IMG/VR virus record: IMGVR_UViG_3300030406_003049
Span: 30,948 to 94,947 of that record
Direction: 5' to 3' (one strand)
Length of the DNA: 64,000 nt
DNA from: a virus
Made by a program: the position numbers and the translations under genes. Of this stretch, positions 30,340-38,591 are shown piece by piece. The notes under the pieces are model-generated. The model ran no database searches. It was given only the letters and a program-made list of their open reading frames with translations, and had not been told where the DNA came from. Position 1 is the stretch's first letter, and every line of letters begins with the position of its first letter.

Positions 30340-30574
30340 ATTATTATAATATGAATTGGTATATAATCGGGTTATACAAAGCAACACCATATGGTAATAC
30401 AATCTAGTCTGTTATACAACCATATGGCTTTGTTCCAAAATTTTTTTCTTTGTTAATTTAGCCTAATTAACCATTAATCGTTAAATTAGGCTCATTAACT
30501 ACTGATATTAACAAGTTAGGACATAAAACTACAACATTTATTACCTCTATAATATTACGATATGTCAAGGAGGT
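30340..30574. promoter_or_regulatory. Divergent promoter with paired CCATATGG operators
   Basis: This gap separates the leftward and rightward blocks. CCATATGG occurs twice, at 30387-30394 and 30420-30427, with flanking ACAAAG and CTTTGT in inverted arrangement. A leftward TATA-like TATATAC lies at about 30358-30364. A rightward TATA is less clear. TAATTTAGCCTAAT and ATTAGGCTCATTA near 30457-30497 form an inverted repeat. It could be the early/late switch. Confidence 0.55.
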
Positions 30575-30811
30575 TTGTTCATTAGTGCTGAATTACGAAA
30601 TAGATTAGATTCCGTAGTTCAAACAATAAGGCAAGTATTACAATATACAAAAGAGCAAAAAGCGTTTACTGATAAACAAAATAAGGAATTACGCTATGCT
30701 CAAGTAGAGTTAAGAAAACTGATTAAGTATATACAGGATATTAAATCAACCACTGATAAAGATGAGAGATTTAAGGACTATGGTAATACTAAGCAAACTA
30801 AACTATTGTAA
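30575..30811 (+). CDS. Hypothetical coiled-coil protein, ~78 aa
   Basis: 'SAELRNRLDSVVQTIRQVL' and 'KQNKELRYAQVELRKLIKYI' form two helical heptad stretches. The start is unclear: TTG at 30575 lies directly against AAGGAGGT, while ATT at 30581 has ideal spacing, so an ATT start is possible. It is the first rightward gene. Confidence 0.5.
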   Translation: MFISAELRNRLDSVVQTIRQVLQYTKEQKAFTDKQNKELRYAQVELRKLIKYIQDIKSTTDKDERFKDYGNTKQTKLL

Positions 30812-30923
30812 GTTAAAGTTTTATTGTGGAAATACATAATATAAGAAAAAAAAATTTTCGCTAGTGCTACAAAAATTCCGCCACATTTTTTGAAAAAGTC
30901 GTTTAAAATAAAAGGTGAATAAT
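30812..30923 (+). promoter_or_regulatory. Candidate late promoter
   Basis: AT-rich gap with CATAATATAAG (about 30830) and GTTTAAAATAA (30901-30911). The second word is repeated at 57396-57406 before the protease-capsid genes. GGTGA then precedes the ATG at 30924. Either could be a TATA box; the first gives a plausible leader. Confidence 0.4.
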
Positions 30924-32153
30924 ATGACATGGGAAAATATACTCAAAGACAAACCACTACTAGATATGAGAAGAATAAATAATCTATATTCCCCATATAT
31001 TGCATATCATGTAGCAGGGTTGATAGAATCCGAACTTTATGGAAAACTTAGAACTATTCCGTATAATGAAAAAATAAGCGACGCTTTAGAATATTGCATT
31101 AGTTTTGATTATAACGAATTTGCAGAAGAGATATTTAGTGGAAGCAAGGGCGACTATGGTATAGCAGATAAAGAAGCCGAAGGGTTGTATAATGATGGTA
31201 AAAAATTTGGTGGTAAATTTACTCTTAAAGTAAGATGGGAAAAACCCATGTATCAGTTTGAAGGAGTAGAAGAAGTTGGTAAAAAATTAGACGGTGTTGA
31301 ATTAGATATAGAATATGAAGGTTCATGGGCTAAAAATTATCAAGGTGTAAAACTAGGAAAGGGGCAGAATGTTAAAAATTTCAAAATCAATGCTTCTTCA
31401 ATTAAAAAACAACTAGACGAGGCACTAGAAGGTGCAACCATTAAACACGACGGAGAAGAATATGGAGTAATGTTAAGATTTTTAGACAAGCCTGACTTTA
31501 AAATTAAGGCTCTTCAAGACTTAATTGGGCGAGCATATATGGACTATGGCGGCACTATTGGTGACGACCCTGCAAGAAGTTATCCAAATTATAATAAAAG
31601 ACCAACTAGTAAAACTAAGAAAGAGTCTTGGCGTAGCGTTTTGCGAACTAGTGCTAACTTTGGCGGTAAGGGTAGAAGGAGCGACAAGAAAGTAGATGCT
31701 TATATGAAGGCTCTTGATATTGACAATGACCCCGAATCCATAGCAGATATGCAATCCGGTAAAAAACTCATACAAAATGATGTAGAAATTGCCGAAGGAA
31801 TAAGTGTAGATGATTTCTACAAAATAATGGATAAAGCGAATGTAAGTCAAGAAAAGTTAGAAGAAGAAGAAGAAGAGGCAGATGCGGAAGGTAGAGATGA
31901 ACTGATTTTTTACTTGCAGGGTGAAATGTCATCACTTGGTAAATTGGATTTAAATATAACTGTTCCTAATCTTGAGGAGCGAAACACAAAGCGTAGCAGA
32001 TATGGTTATATTGATGGAACTTATACCCCACTTACTTTTAACGAATATATGGAATTAGAAAACATAAAGGCTAAACAACATATATTTGAGATTGAAAAAG
32101 TAAAAGAAGGTTTTATGAAAATTTTTGAAGAAGTAAAAACATTAGGTGAATAA
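30924..32153 (+). CDS. Late protein with N-terminal W-tag, 409 aa
   Basis: Begins MTWENILKDKP after GGTGAATAAT; the GTG at 30915 is part of the ribosome-binding site. The rest is unfamiliar, with 'GKFTLKVRWEKPMYQFEG', a second Trp segment 'KESWRSVLRTSANFGGKG' and an acidic helix. The opening peptide M-T-W-x-x-I-L-K is shared with many proteins in this block and, in variant form, with the scaffold C-terminus, so virion cargo is likely. Confidence 0.65.
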   Translation: MTWENILKDKPLLDMRRINNLYSPYIAYHVAGLIESELYGKLRTIPYNEKISDALEYCISFDYNEFAEEIFSGSKGDYGIADKEAEGLYNDGKKFGGKFTLKVRWEKPMYQFEGVEEVGKKLDGVELDIEYEGSWAKNYQGVKLGKGQNVKNFKINASSIKKQLDEALEGATIKHDGEEYGVMLRFLDKPDFKIKALQDLIGRAYMDYGGTIGDDPARSYPNYNKRPTSKTKKESWRSVLRTSANFGGKGRRSDKKVDAYMKALDIDNDPESIADMQSGKKLIQNDVEIAEGISVDDFYKIMDKANVSQEKLEEEEEEADAEGRDELIFYLQGEMSSLGKLDLNITVPNLEERNTKRSRYGYIDGTYTPLTFNEYMELENIKAKQHIFEIEKVKEGFMKIFEEVKTLGE

Positions 32154-32154
32154 T

Positions 32155-32430
32155 ATGACATGGAAAGATATGTTGAAGAAAGATGATGGAAGAAAGGAAT
32201 TGAGACGAGAGATACTTCATCATAGAAGGAAGAAAGAAAGCAAGAAGCGTCAAATGGATAGGAAGAACCAAGATAGTAAAAAACCAAAAAGAAAAGTGAA
32301 TTATGCTAATCCAACAAGACTTGAGGATTTTCCTGAACATATAAAGGGAATTAGCCTACCTAGTAGTTTTGACCCCGATAAAGATAGTGTAGAAGATTAT
32401 CTTAAAGACCCTAAAAGATTTGAAAGGTGA
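32155..32430 (+). CDS. Basic W-tagged protein, 91 aa
   Basis: Begins MTWKDMLKKDDGRKEL (ATG 32155, GGTGAATAAT upstream). The middle is strongly basic (RRKKESKKRQMDRKN) and fits DNA binding inside a capsid. The C-terminus is acidic. It is one of five consecutive tagged genes. Function unknown. Confidence 0.6.
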   Translation: MTWKDMLKKDDGRKELRREILHHRRKKESKKRQMDRKNQDSKKPKRKVNYANPTRLEDFPEHIKGISLPSSFDPDKDSVEDYLKDPKRFER

Positions 32431-32435
32431 ATAAT

Positions 32436-32687
32436 ATGACATGGAAAGATGAGATAAAGAAAAGAGCATATCGTTATGATGGTGTTTTTTTAGTTAAGTT
32501 AAGAGAGGCAATAGATGATTTGGCTTCCGATTTAGAAGATATTGTTAGTGAAAAAGATATTAAGGAAATGGCTGAAAAATACAAGCAAAATTTTAGCCGT
32601 TATGAAATAGTCATTATGGCTTTAGAAGATGAAGCAAGAAAAATACAAGACCAATTAACCGAAGATGCTGAAACGGCAAAATACTAA
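32436..32687 (+). CDS. W-tagged helical protein, 83 aa
   Basis: Begins MTWKDEIKKRAYRYDG (ATG 32436). The rest is helical with acidic/basic alternation ('LREAIDDLASDLEDIVSE', 'IVIMALEDEARKIQDQL'). The same N-terminal tag as its neighbours; presumably packaged or assembly-linked. Confidence 0.6.
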   Translation: MTWKDEIKKRAYRYDGVFLVKLREAIDDLASDLEDIVSEKDIKEMAEKYKQNFSRYEIVIMALEDEARKIQDQLTEDAETAKY

Positions 32688-32697
32688 GGTGAATAAT

Positions 32698-33129
32698 ATG
32701 ACATGGAAAAACGCTATTCGCAAGGCAAGAGTATATGATTTTACATATACTACTGAACTTGAGAGGCGTAAGCATGGTAGATTGCATTCTATTACTGGTG
32801 GAAAGGGTGTCTATGAAACTGATTATGAAAAAGTCATAATTGAATGGAGTTTGACTTTTGAGAATAGCGAAGATTCAGTATATATCCAAGAGCCGAATAT
32901 TGACAAAATTACTGTAGTGGGTGTTGATGCTTCTTTTGATGAGGGCTTTGATGCGGCTAATATGGAATGGGATATAGAAAATAAAGATGTTGTAGTAGAT
33001 GATGTTCAAGCAGATATATATTTAAGCACTAAGGAATTACCTATGACTTTGATTCCTTACATAGATGCTGAATTGGTAAAAGACGGAGATGGATTGACAT
33101 TAGATGAAATTGTTATTACATTTGGATAG
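32698..33129 (+). CDS. W-tagged beta-rich protein, 143 aa
   Basis: ATG 32698 gives MTWKNAIRKARVYDF; an in-frame ATG at 32665 overlaps the previous gene. The body is beta-rich and acidic ('KVIIEWSLTFENSEDSVYI', 'DVQADIYLSTKELPMTLI'), unlike the basic tagged proteins, showing that unrelated bodies carry the tag. Confidence 0.6.
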   Translation: MTWKNAIRKARVYDFTYTTELERRKHGRLHSITGGKGVYETDYEKVIIEWSLTFENSEDSVYIQEPNIDKITVVGVDASFDEGFDAANMEWDIENKDVVVDDVQADIYLSTKELPMTLIPYIDAELVKDGDGLTLDEIVITFG

Positions 33130-33137
33130 GTGAAAAT

Positions 33138-33422
33138 ATGACATGGAAAGAAGAAATAAAGAAAAGAAGTATGAGAAGAAAACCACAAACAAAGATTGCA
33201 GGAGTAGGTAGAGTCACAAGAGCCAAAGACACCGGAACTGCAAAGAGAGGTAGAGAGCGAATGTTAGATGTAGACGAAACTAGTTTAGACGACAACAGAT
33301 ATGAAGAAATGTTGGCGGAGTCTACAAAACAAGAGTTGCTTGATGCTATTGAAAAACTAAGTCAAGAAGATTTAGTTAATATCTTTGTAGCGGCTAGAGG
33401 CGATGTTAAACTAAGGCTTTGA
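33138..33422 (+). CDS. W-tagged small protein, 94 aa
   Basis: Begins MTWKEEIKKRSMRRKPQ. A basic Thr/Arg region ('TRAKDTGTAKRGRERM') precedes an acidic helix ('QELLDAIEKLSQEDLVNIF'). One of the consecutive tagged genes; function unknown. Confidence 0.6.
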   Translation: MTWKEEIKKRSMRRKPQTKIAGVGRVTRAKDTGTAKRGRERMLDVDETSLDDNRYEEMLAESTKQELLDAIEKLSQEDLVNIFVAARGDVKLRL

Positions 33423-33427
33423 TAAAT

Positions 33428-33535
33428 ATGACACGGTGTAATTACTTAGATGGTTGGTTTGATGCAAAGTCAAAAGAATTAGATGAGGCCGAGAAAAAAC
33501 AAAAGAAAGATTTGATTACAGGTGAAAAGAAATGA
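33428..33535 (+). CDS. Hypothetical small protein, 35 aa
   Basis: From ATG 33428: MTRCNYLDGWFDAKSKELDE, then a Lys/Glu tail; its TGA overlaps the next ATG. It lacks the tag (MTR rather than MTW). Coupling supports it. Confidence 0.45.
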   Translation: MTRCNYLDGWFDAKSKELDEAEKKQKKDLITGEKK

Positions 33536-33900
33536 CTTGGGAAGATATTGTTAAAAATAGAGATGAGGTCAAAGCGAGAAAGCAAAGAGTTGCTGAAAGA
33601 AGAAAACTCCGAGAATCACCAAGTCATTTTTTACAGTCTGTAAAACAACTAAAGGACACAATTAAGACTTTAGAAAAACTAAGTAAGAAATATGACTATG
33701 ATAAAAAGAAAATGATTGATAATACTATTGCAGGGCTTGAGCAACAAATAGACAAACTAATGAGTATTGCTTTAGATAAAGGAGATACTTTTGAAAAAGG
33801 AGCAGGAGGAGTTTCTTTTGGCGGTCATGGAACTAACCCCGAATTATTTAACATAAGATATGGTAAAAAGCGGAGGAAGAAAGATGGGGAAAGAGACTAA
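33532..33900 (+). CDS. W-tagged helical protein, 122 aa
   Basis: Begins MTWEDIVKNRDEVKARK after AGGTGAAAAGA. Followed by 'RVAERRKLRESPSHFLQSVK', a coiled coil and a Gly-rich end 'EKGAGGVSFGGHGTN'. Same tag as neighbours, with acidic second position. Confidence 0.6.
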   Translation: MTWEDIVKNRDEVKARKQRVAERRKLRESPSHFLQSVKQLKDTIKTLEKLSKKYDYDKKKMIDNTIAGLEQQIDKLMSIALDKGDTFEKGAGGVSFGGHGTNPELFNIRYGKKRRKKDGERD

Positions 33901-35038
33901 AAAATCCGTTATTAATTACAATGGTAATGAGTTTTCAATTAGCGGAACTTATAAATTCATAAAAGAATATGAAGTTTGGAAAACAGTTTGTGAAGGAATA
34001 TCAAGTAAGAGACTTCTTAGCGAAGGCAGAAGAATAAGGCGTGATAGAGAAGGTAAAAAGAAAGGAACTATTGATACTAAAAGTGGACAACCTCACCCCG
34101 ATGATTTATACGGGCAATTAAGGCAACATGTCACCAGTGCTTATAGAAGGGAAAAATCCCCCAACAAAGGAGGAACAGGAACTTTTACTCTACTAAATGA
34201 TATAGACCAATTTATGAAAGATTTTCCCGATGTTGGGATTTTAACAGAAGAACATAGAGAAGACCTTGAAGCATTCAAGAAAAAAATAGATGGTTTCAAT
34301 GAACCAAATAGCACCTTAAATCCAAGAAACATAACTTTCAAATCTCCTAAAAAATATGATAAAAAAGGAAAAAACATTGGTGGAGCAGATGAAGTAGAAG
34401 TCTATTATGGACACTACGCTAATGAATGGTTTAAGGCTAAATACCCCGACGCAAAAAAAGCACCCTCAAAATGGTATAGCACTTCTAAAAATACGGCAAA
34501 TCCTCCATTGGCTCAAGCCTTATTTGGAAAGGGCGACTTGGTAAAAGTTGGTCTTAAGCAAGTAATTGATATTGCTATTGCTGAACTGAATAAAGATATT
34601 GATAATGTAAATATCGTAGTTAGGCGACCTTCATTACTAAACAGGTTTAAGTCAATTAGAAAGCATGTATTTTCTTTATTGAATAATAAAAATTTATTCA
34701 ATAAAGACGGAGTTCCTAATTTAACAAAAATGGCTCAAACATTTCAAGGCATGAGATTTACAATAGAAGGAAGAACCGCAGGTAAAAGATATGCCGGAAC
34801 TGAAAAAGAATCTTTGGCTAGAACCGCAGGTATTGATGTTCCGGCAGGTAATATCAAAACTTTTACTTTACAAAAAATAGGGAGACAGGCTATGGCTTCT
34901 CTAATTGTTGCAGTAGTTGGTAAAGGAAAGTCAAAGAAATTAAGATGGGGTGGCTATCTAAGATTAAAGGGCTTGAATGTTCCCGAAGAACCACAAGATG
35001 ATGTGAAGAAATCTTGGTATGAATATTTATGGGGTTGA
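33884..35038 (+). CDS. Hypothetical late protein, 384 aa
   Basis: ATG 33884 (MGKETKKSVINYNGNEFS) follows GGAGGAAGAAAG; the frame extends upstream but overlaps the preceding gene. Basic, with 'PSLLNRFKSIRKHVFSLL' and 'GKSKKLRWGGYLRLKGL' near the end, which finishes 'KKSWYEYLWG'. No family known. The Trp-rich C-terminus may be an unrelated assembly peptide. Confidence 0.6.
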   Translation: MGKETKKSVINYNGNEFSISGTYKFIKEYEVWKTVCEGISSKRLLSEGRRIRRDREGKKKGTIDTKSGQPHPDDLYGQLRQHVTSAYRREKSPNKGGTGTFTLLNDIDQFMKDFPDVGILTEEHREDLEAFKKKIDGFNEPNSTLNPRNITFKSPKKYDKKGKNIGGADEVEVYYGHYANEWFKAKYPDAKKAPSKWYSTSKNTANPPLAQALFGKGDLVKVGLKQVIDIAIAELNKDIDNVNIVVRRPSLLNRFKSIRKHVFSLLNNKNLFNKDGVPNLTKMAQTFQGMRFTIEGRTAGKRYAGTEKESLARTAGIDVPAGNIKTFTLQKIGRQAMASLIVAVVGKGKSKKLRWGGYLRLKGLNVPEEPQDDVKKSWYEYLWG

Positions 35039-35042
35039 TAAA

Positions 35043-35699
35043 ATGGTGACTAGAAAGCGTTGTGGATTTTGTCAGCATGAAGATAGAGAAGAATTAGAGG
35101 AGGCTCTTGAACAAGGTTCAGTAAGTTGTGATGATTTAGATAGAACCCATAATTGGAGAAGTGGAACTGCGGCACAACATCAAAGAAACCACATGGGGGA
35201 TTATGTCAATAGTAGTAATCCTAAATGTGTATTATGCACAGACCCGATGAGAAAACACTATGAAGAAAGTTTGTCAAATGGTGATATTACAAGTGAGGCT
35301 ATTGCCGAAGCATTAGGAACAACAAAAGAACAAATCCAAAGGCACATGAAACATCACTTAGCACCACTAGTTCAAGAATCAGCCGCAGTTGTTATAGCAA
35401 AAAAAGAAGTAAATGAAATTGATTTACTAAGCACTAACATACAAAGGCTAGATAGCAAATTAGATGATTTATTTAATGCGGTTGATTTAGAACCTAGAGA
35501 AATAGATAGTCTAACTAAACTTGCGAAAGAAGTTAGAGAGTCGTTAAAATATCTTATGGAGTTTAAGGGCAAACTTATACATAAGAGACAGGACACAATT
35601 ATATTTGCACAGATGCAAATTGTCCAAGAAGTGCTTGCTGAAAACAATCCCGAAATTTGGTTAGACATTAAGAAAAGAATGCAGGAGAAATTACAATGA
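35043..35699 (+). CDS. Tandem zinc/helix DNA-binding protein, small terminase candidate
   Basis: 218 residues with two related modules: CGFCQHEDREELEEAL ... 'SGTAAQHQRNH' and 'CVLCTDPMRKHYEESL' ... 'TSEAIAEALGTTKEQIQRH'. Each looks like CxxC...H-x3-H around a helix-turn-helix. The C-terminal third is a coiled coil. DNA-binding modules plus an oligomerisation helix are typical of small terminase subunits, but the large terminase is 7 kb downstream, so this is uncertain. Confidence 0.5.
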   Translation: MVTRKRCGFCQHEDREELEEALEQGSVSCDDLDRTHNWRSGTAAQHQRNHMGDYVNSSNPKCVLCTDPMRKHYEESLSNGDITSEAIAEALGTTKEQIQRHMKHHLAPLVQESAAVVIAKKEVNEIDLLSTNIQRLDSKLDDLFNAVDLEPREIDSLTKLAKEVRESLKYLMEFKGKLIHKRQDTIIFAQMQIVQEVLAENNPEIWLDIKKRMQEKLQ

Positions 35700-36268
35700 G
35701 TTGGGAAGACATACTTAAACAAAAATTTGATTTTAACAAGTTAAAATTTTATAGTCAAGGAGGCCAACAAGACCCTCATGGTTGGCGTGGACTATATCAA
35801 TTCCCAAAGGGAGGTTATTTTAGTATTGTCATGGGGCGTGGAGCATTTAGTAAACCCGAAACATATCTTAAAGACCCAATGGCGTATGAAGGATATGAAG
35901 TATTGTTAAGACACCCTGTTATAGATGAGGCTTACGAATTAGAATTTCTAGGCGTAGCCCCCGATTTATTAAACAACTATGAGAAAATTTCATCATATGA
36001 AGAACCCATTATTTTCAAAAATTTAACAAAAGAAGAAGTGTCCGAAATTGCTAGACTAGTTGAAGAAACTCCTCATTCAGTAATAGAGGAAAGAAAACTA
36101 GATTCTTATTCTTCATACAAAGCAGAAGAAGCAACAACAGTTGAAGATTATGACTCGTTAATTGAGCATTTTAAGAAAGATAACATGGAACTAGATGAAA
36201 AAGAAAGAAAATACCTAATAGATAAATTTACTAGAATGAAAAAAGACTTACAGGAGGGCAAAAAATGA
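35696..36268 (+). CDS. W-tagged protein, 190 aa
   Basis: Begins MSWEDILKQKFDFNKLK; its start overlaps the previous stop (ATGA). The body has 'GWRGLYQFPKGGYFSIVMG' and an acidic helical C-terminal half. The tag uses Ser and different codons from the earlier genes, pointing to selection on the peptide. Confidence 0.6.
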   Translation: MSWEDILKQKFDFNKLKFYSQGGQQDPHGWRGLYQFPKGGYFSIVMGRGAFSKPETYLKDPMAYEGYEVLLRHPVIDEAYELEFLGVAPDLLNNYEKISSYEEPIIFKNLTKEEVSEIARLVEETPHSVIEERKLDSYSSYKAEEATTVEDYDSLIEHFKKDNMELDEKERKYLIDKFTRMKKDLQEGKK

Positions 36269-36462
36269 ATTGGGAAGATGTATTAAAATTACAAGCATAC
36301 TCCGGCACTTGTCCTAAGTGCGGCACATTTAGACCAAGAGAAGGAACTTCTGTTTGTCCAATAAAAGACCCTCAATGCCCTATGGAAACTAAGAAAAAAA
36401 CTTCTCTAATTGATAGAGCAAGACAGGCGAATAGAGAAGACCCTAGAATGGGAAGTAGATAA
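36265..36462 (+). CDS. W-tagged zinc-ribbon protein, 65 aa
   Basis: Begins MNWEDVLKLQAYSGTCPKCG; second Cys pair 'CPIKDPQCPM', then a basic tail. The tag is joined to a zinc ribbon. It overlaps the 190-aa gene by 4 nt. Confidence 0.6.
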   Translation: MNWEDVLKLQAYSGTCPKCGTFRPREGTSVCPIKDPQCPMETKKKTSLIDRARQANREDPRMGSR

Positions 36463-36477
36463 TTGGGGTAGTTTGTT

Positions 36478-38589
36478 ATGCCTACCTTTCCCGTTCCTAT
36501 GGCGTTTTGGGATTTCTTACTACTTGATAGTGAATATAACAAAATGATAGTGAAAGAAAGTGCTACTGCTGAAAGACTAGATAACATCAATGAAACAAAA
36601 GAACAAATATTTTCAAAATTTGTTAATTTGACAACTGGAAGCAAATCTTATGACGATTTAGATTCATTTTTGGGTTTATTTAGTAATAATTTTCCTAAAG
36701 AATATGAAAGATTAATTTCTAACGAGCCAAGAAACACAAGAAAGGCAGTAAAACAGAAAATTTTTGAAAGATTTGAGAAAGTTTTAGAATTTAATACAAC
36801 GAGAGACAAAGGCGGAAGGCCAAAATTAGATTTTGAAGGACAAATGACTAAATTTGCTAATAGCGAAACAGTAAATCCCAAAATTTTAGACGCATTTTAC
36901 CGAATTTTGATGGAAAAATATGAATCTTATGGAGGAAATAAAGAAAATAACATTAAGCAGTTAAGAAAAGACATTGGTAAAGAGAATTTAGGCAAAATTT
37001 TACCAATTTTGAAGCAAAATGTTAAGGATTCAAATGCAAAATTGGCTGATTTTGACAATCCCGACAAAATTATGTTCAATGTGATGAAAATTACAATAGC
37101 AATTGGTAATTTTGGCGTTAAATTACCAAAAAAAGTCGCAGGATTTACTAAAACAGAAGAAAACGATACTCAAATTAGAGGAATGAACACAACACAACAA
37201 AATTCTTACACAACTTATGAAAAAATTGTCCCAATTGAGGGATATGACCGTAAAAAGACAAGAGAAGAATGGATTGACGGTATGGATAAGTATATTGAGA
37301 TTGACTATGAAAAGAGAAGGGGTCAATTTTCTCAAGAATATGTTTTTCCTTTTTCGGATAGAATGTTGTCCGATGATGAAGAAACAAGTAGATTAAAACT
37401 CAAAGAGGATAGTGATTTTGAACTATCTATCGTCTATATTGAGGATAGGCCACTTCTTAGAGAACTTCTAAGTAAGCAAGATATTGTAATTATTGATGAT
37501 ATTAACATTGATGTTGGAATGGAGGCAGAATATACAGTTCCGGCACTAAATAGCACTAAAATACAAGCATATTTTGATGTTATGGCTACTTCTTCAAAGA
37601 CAGACCAAAGCAATAAAGACAAGTATTTAGCGTTTAAATTGGGTAAACAAAGCCTACAAGCGCAAAGAAAAATACTATATTCGGCACAGAAAAAGGGGTC
37701 AAGAAGGCTATATTTTCACCCAATACTGCAAAATTTATTCACAACAGAAGGAAATGATGTGTTTGGAGAAGCAGTTAAAGATATTACAGTAAAAACTGCT
37801 AAGGCATTTGAACAGGCAAAAGAAAGTGAGTTGGATAAAGAAGTCGGCATTCAAACATACGATAGAGAATTGATTGAAGAAGAAATTTTTGATGAAGACA
37901 ATATGCTAGAAAACGATGAATTGTATGCTGATTACATAGAAGGAGATGAATTTACACATATAGTTCAAGAAGGCGGCACAGAAGTAGAAAGATTACAAAG
38001 AGGTTTAGTCTTTGATGGAAAATCTTACATTACTAAAAATAGAAATTTAATTTCATTTATCAACGCAATTAAAAAATTCGCTATAAATGAAAGAGGCACT
38101 TTTTCTAATTCATTGGCCGAAGAAAACAAAGATAAGATTTTAGGAGAAGTTTCGGATAAAGTTGAGTTCACAAAACCTGCTGAAATAGCATTCGCTGATT
38201 ACTTGCTTGCTCAAAAGGACACAAAAGAAATAGAAAATGATTTAATAACTGGTGATTTATCTAAATACTATAAAGCAAAGATGAATCAACAAGATGGTTT
38301 TGCTTTCTTGTTTTCTATAGCGCATTTATTCGGACAGGATTTGAAAACAGAACTTAAACAACTAATAGGAAAAAAGAAATTGTTTACTAAGAAAGATTTA
38401 TCAACAGAAGGCAAATCCCTAATAACTAAGATTGTTGCTAAAGTTGAAGAAAATTTACGGAAACTAAGGACACAATTCAAAGAAGGTCTTGAACAAAAAT
38501 TAGAAAAAATAGCGAAAAATCCTAAGAAAAATCCAAGAACACTTATTAAAAAATTAGTTGATAAACAATTACTAGAGATGGAGGAATAA
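36478..38589 (+). CDS. Large Lys/Glu-rich late protein, 703 aa
   Basis: No domain recognised. Long helical stretches alternate with charged loops; 'GMEAEYTVPALNSTKIQAYF' is one of few beta parts, and the C-terminus is basic ('KNPKKNPRTLIKKLVDKQLL'). With the 841-aa and 1,356-aa proteins it forms a set of very large charged proteins in the late block, perhaps internal virion proteins. It has no W-tag. Confidence 0.55.
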   Translation: MPTFPVPMAFWDFLLLDSEYNKMIVKESATAERLDNINETKEQIFSKFVNLTTGSKSYDDLDSFLGLFSNNFPKEYERLISNEPRNTRKAVKQKIFERFEKVLEFNTTRDKGGRPKLDFEGQMTKFANSETVNPKILDAFYRILMEKYESYGGNKENNIKQLRKDIGKENLGKILPILKQNVKDSNAKLADFDNPDKIMFNVMKITIAIGNFGVKLPKKVAGFTKTEENDTQIRGMNTTQQNSYTTYEKIVPIEGYDRKKTREEWIDGMDKYIEIDYEKRRGQFSQEYVFPFSDRMLSDDEETSRLKLKEDSDFELSIVYIEDRPLLRELLSKQDIVIIDDINIDVGMEAEYTVPALNSTKIQAYFDVMATSSKTDQSNKDKYLAFKLGKQSLQAQRKILYSAQKKGSRRLYFHPILQNLFTTEGNDVFGEAVKDITVKTAKAFEQAKESELDKEVGIQTYDRELIEEEIFDEDNMLENDELYADYIEGDEFTHIVQEGGTEVERLQRGLVFDGKSYITKNRNLISFINAIKKFAINERGTFSNSLAEENKDKILGEVSDKVEFTKPAEIAFADYLLAQKDTKEIENDLITGDLSKYYKAKMNQQDGFAFLFSIAHLFGQDLKTELKQLIGKKKLFTKKDLSTEGKSLITKIVAKVEENLRKLRTQFKEGLEQKLEKIAKNPKKNPRTLIKKLVDKQLLEMEE

Positions 38590-38591
38590 AC

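Noticed and set aside
30912-32712. Repeated GGTGAATAATATGACATGG considered as a mobile or recombination repeat
   Set aside because: It is the ribosome-binding site plus start of tagged genes. Elsewhere the same peptide is coded with different bases, so the repetition is explained at the protein and translation level.
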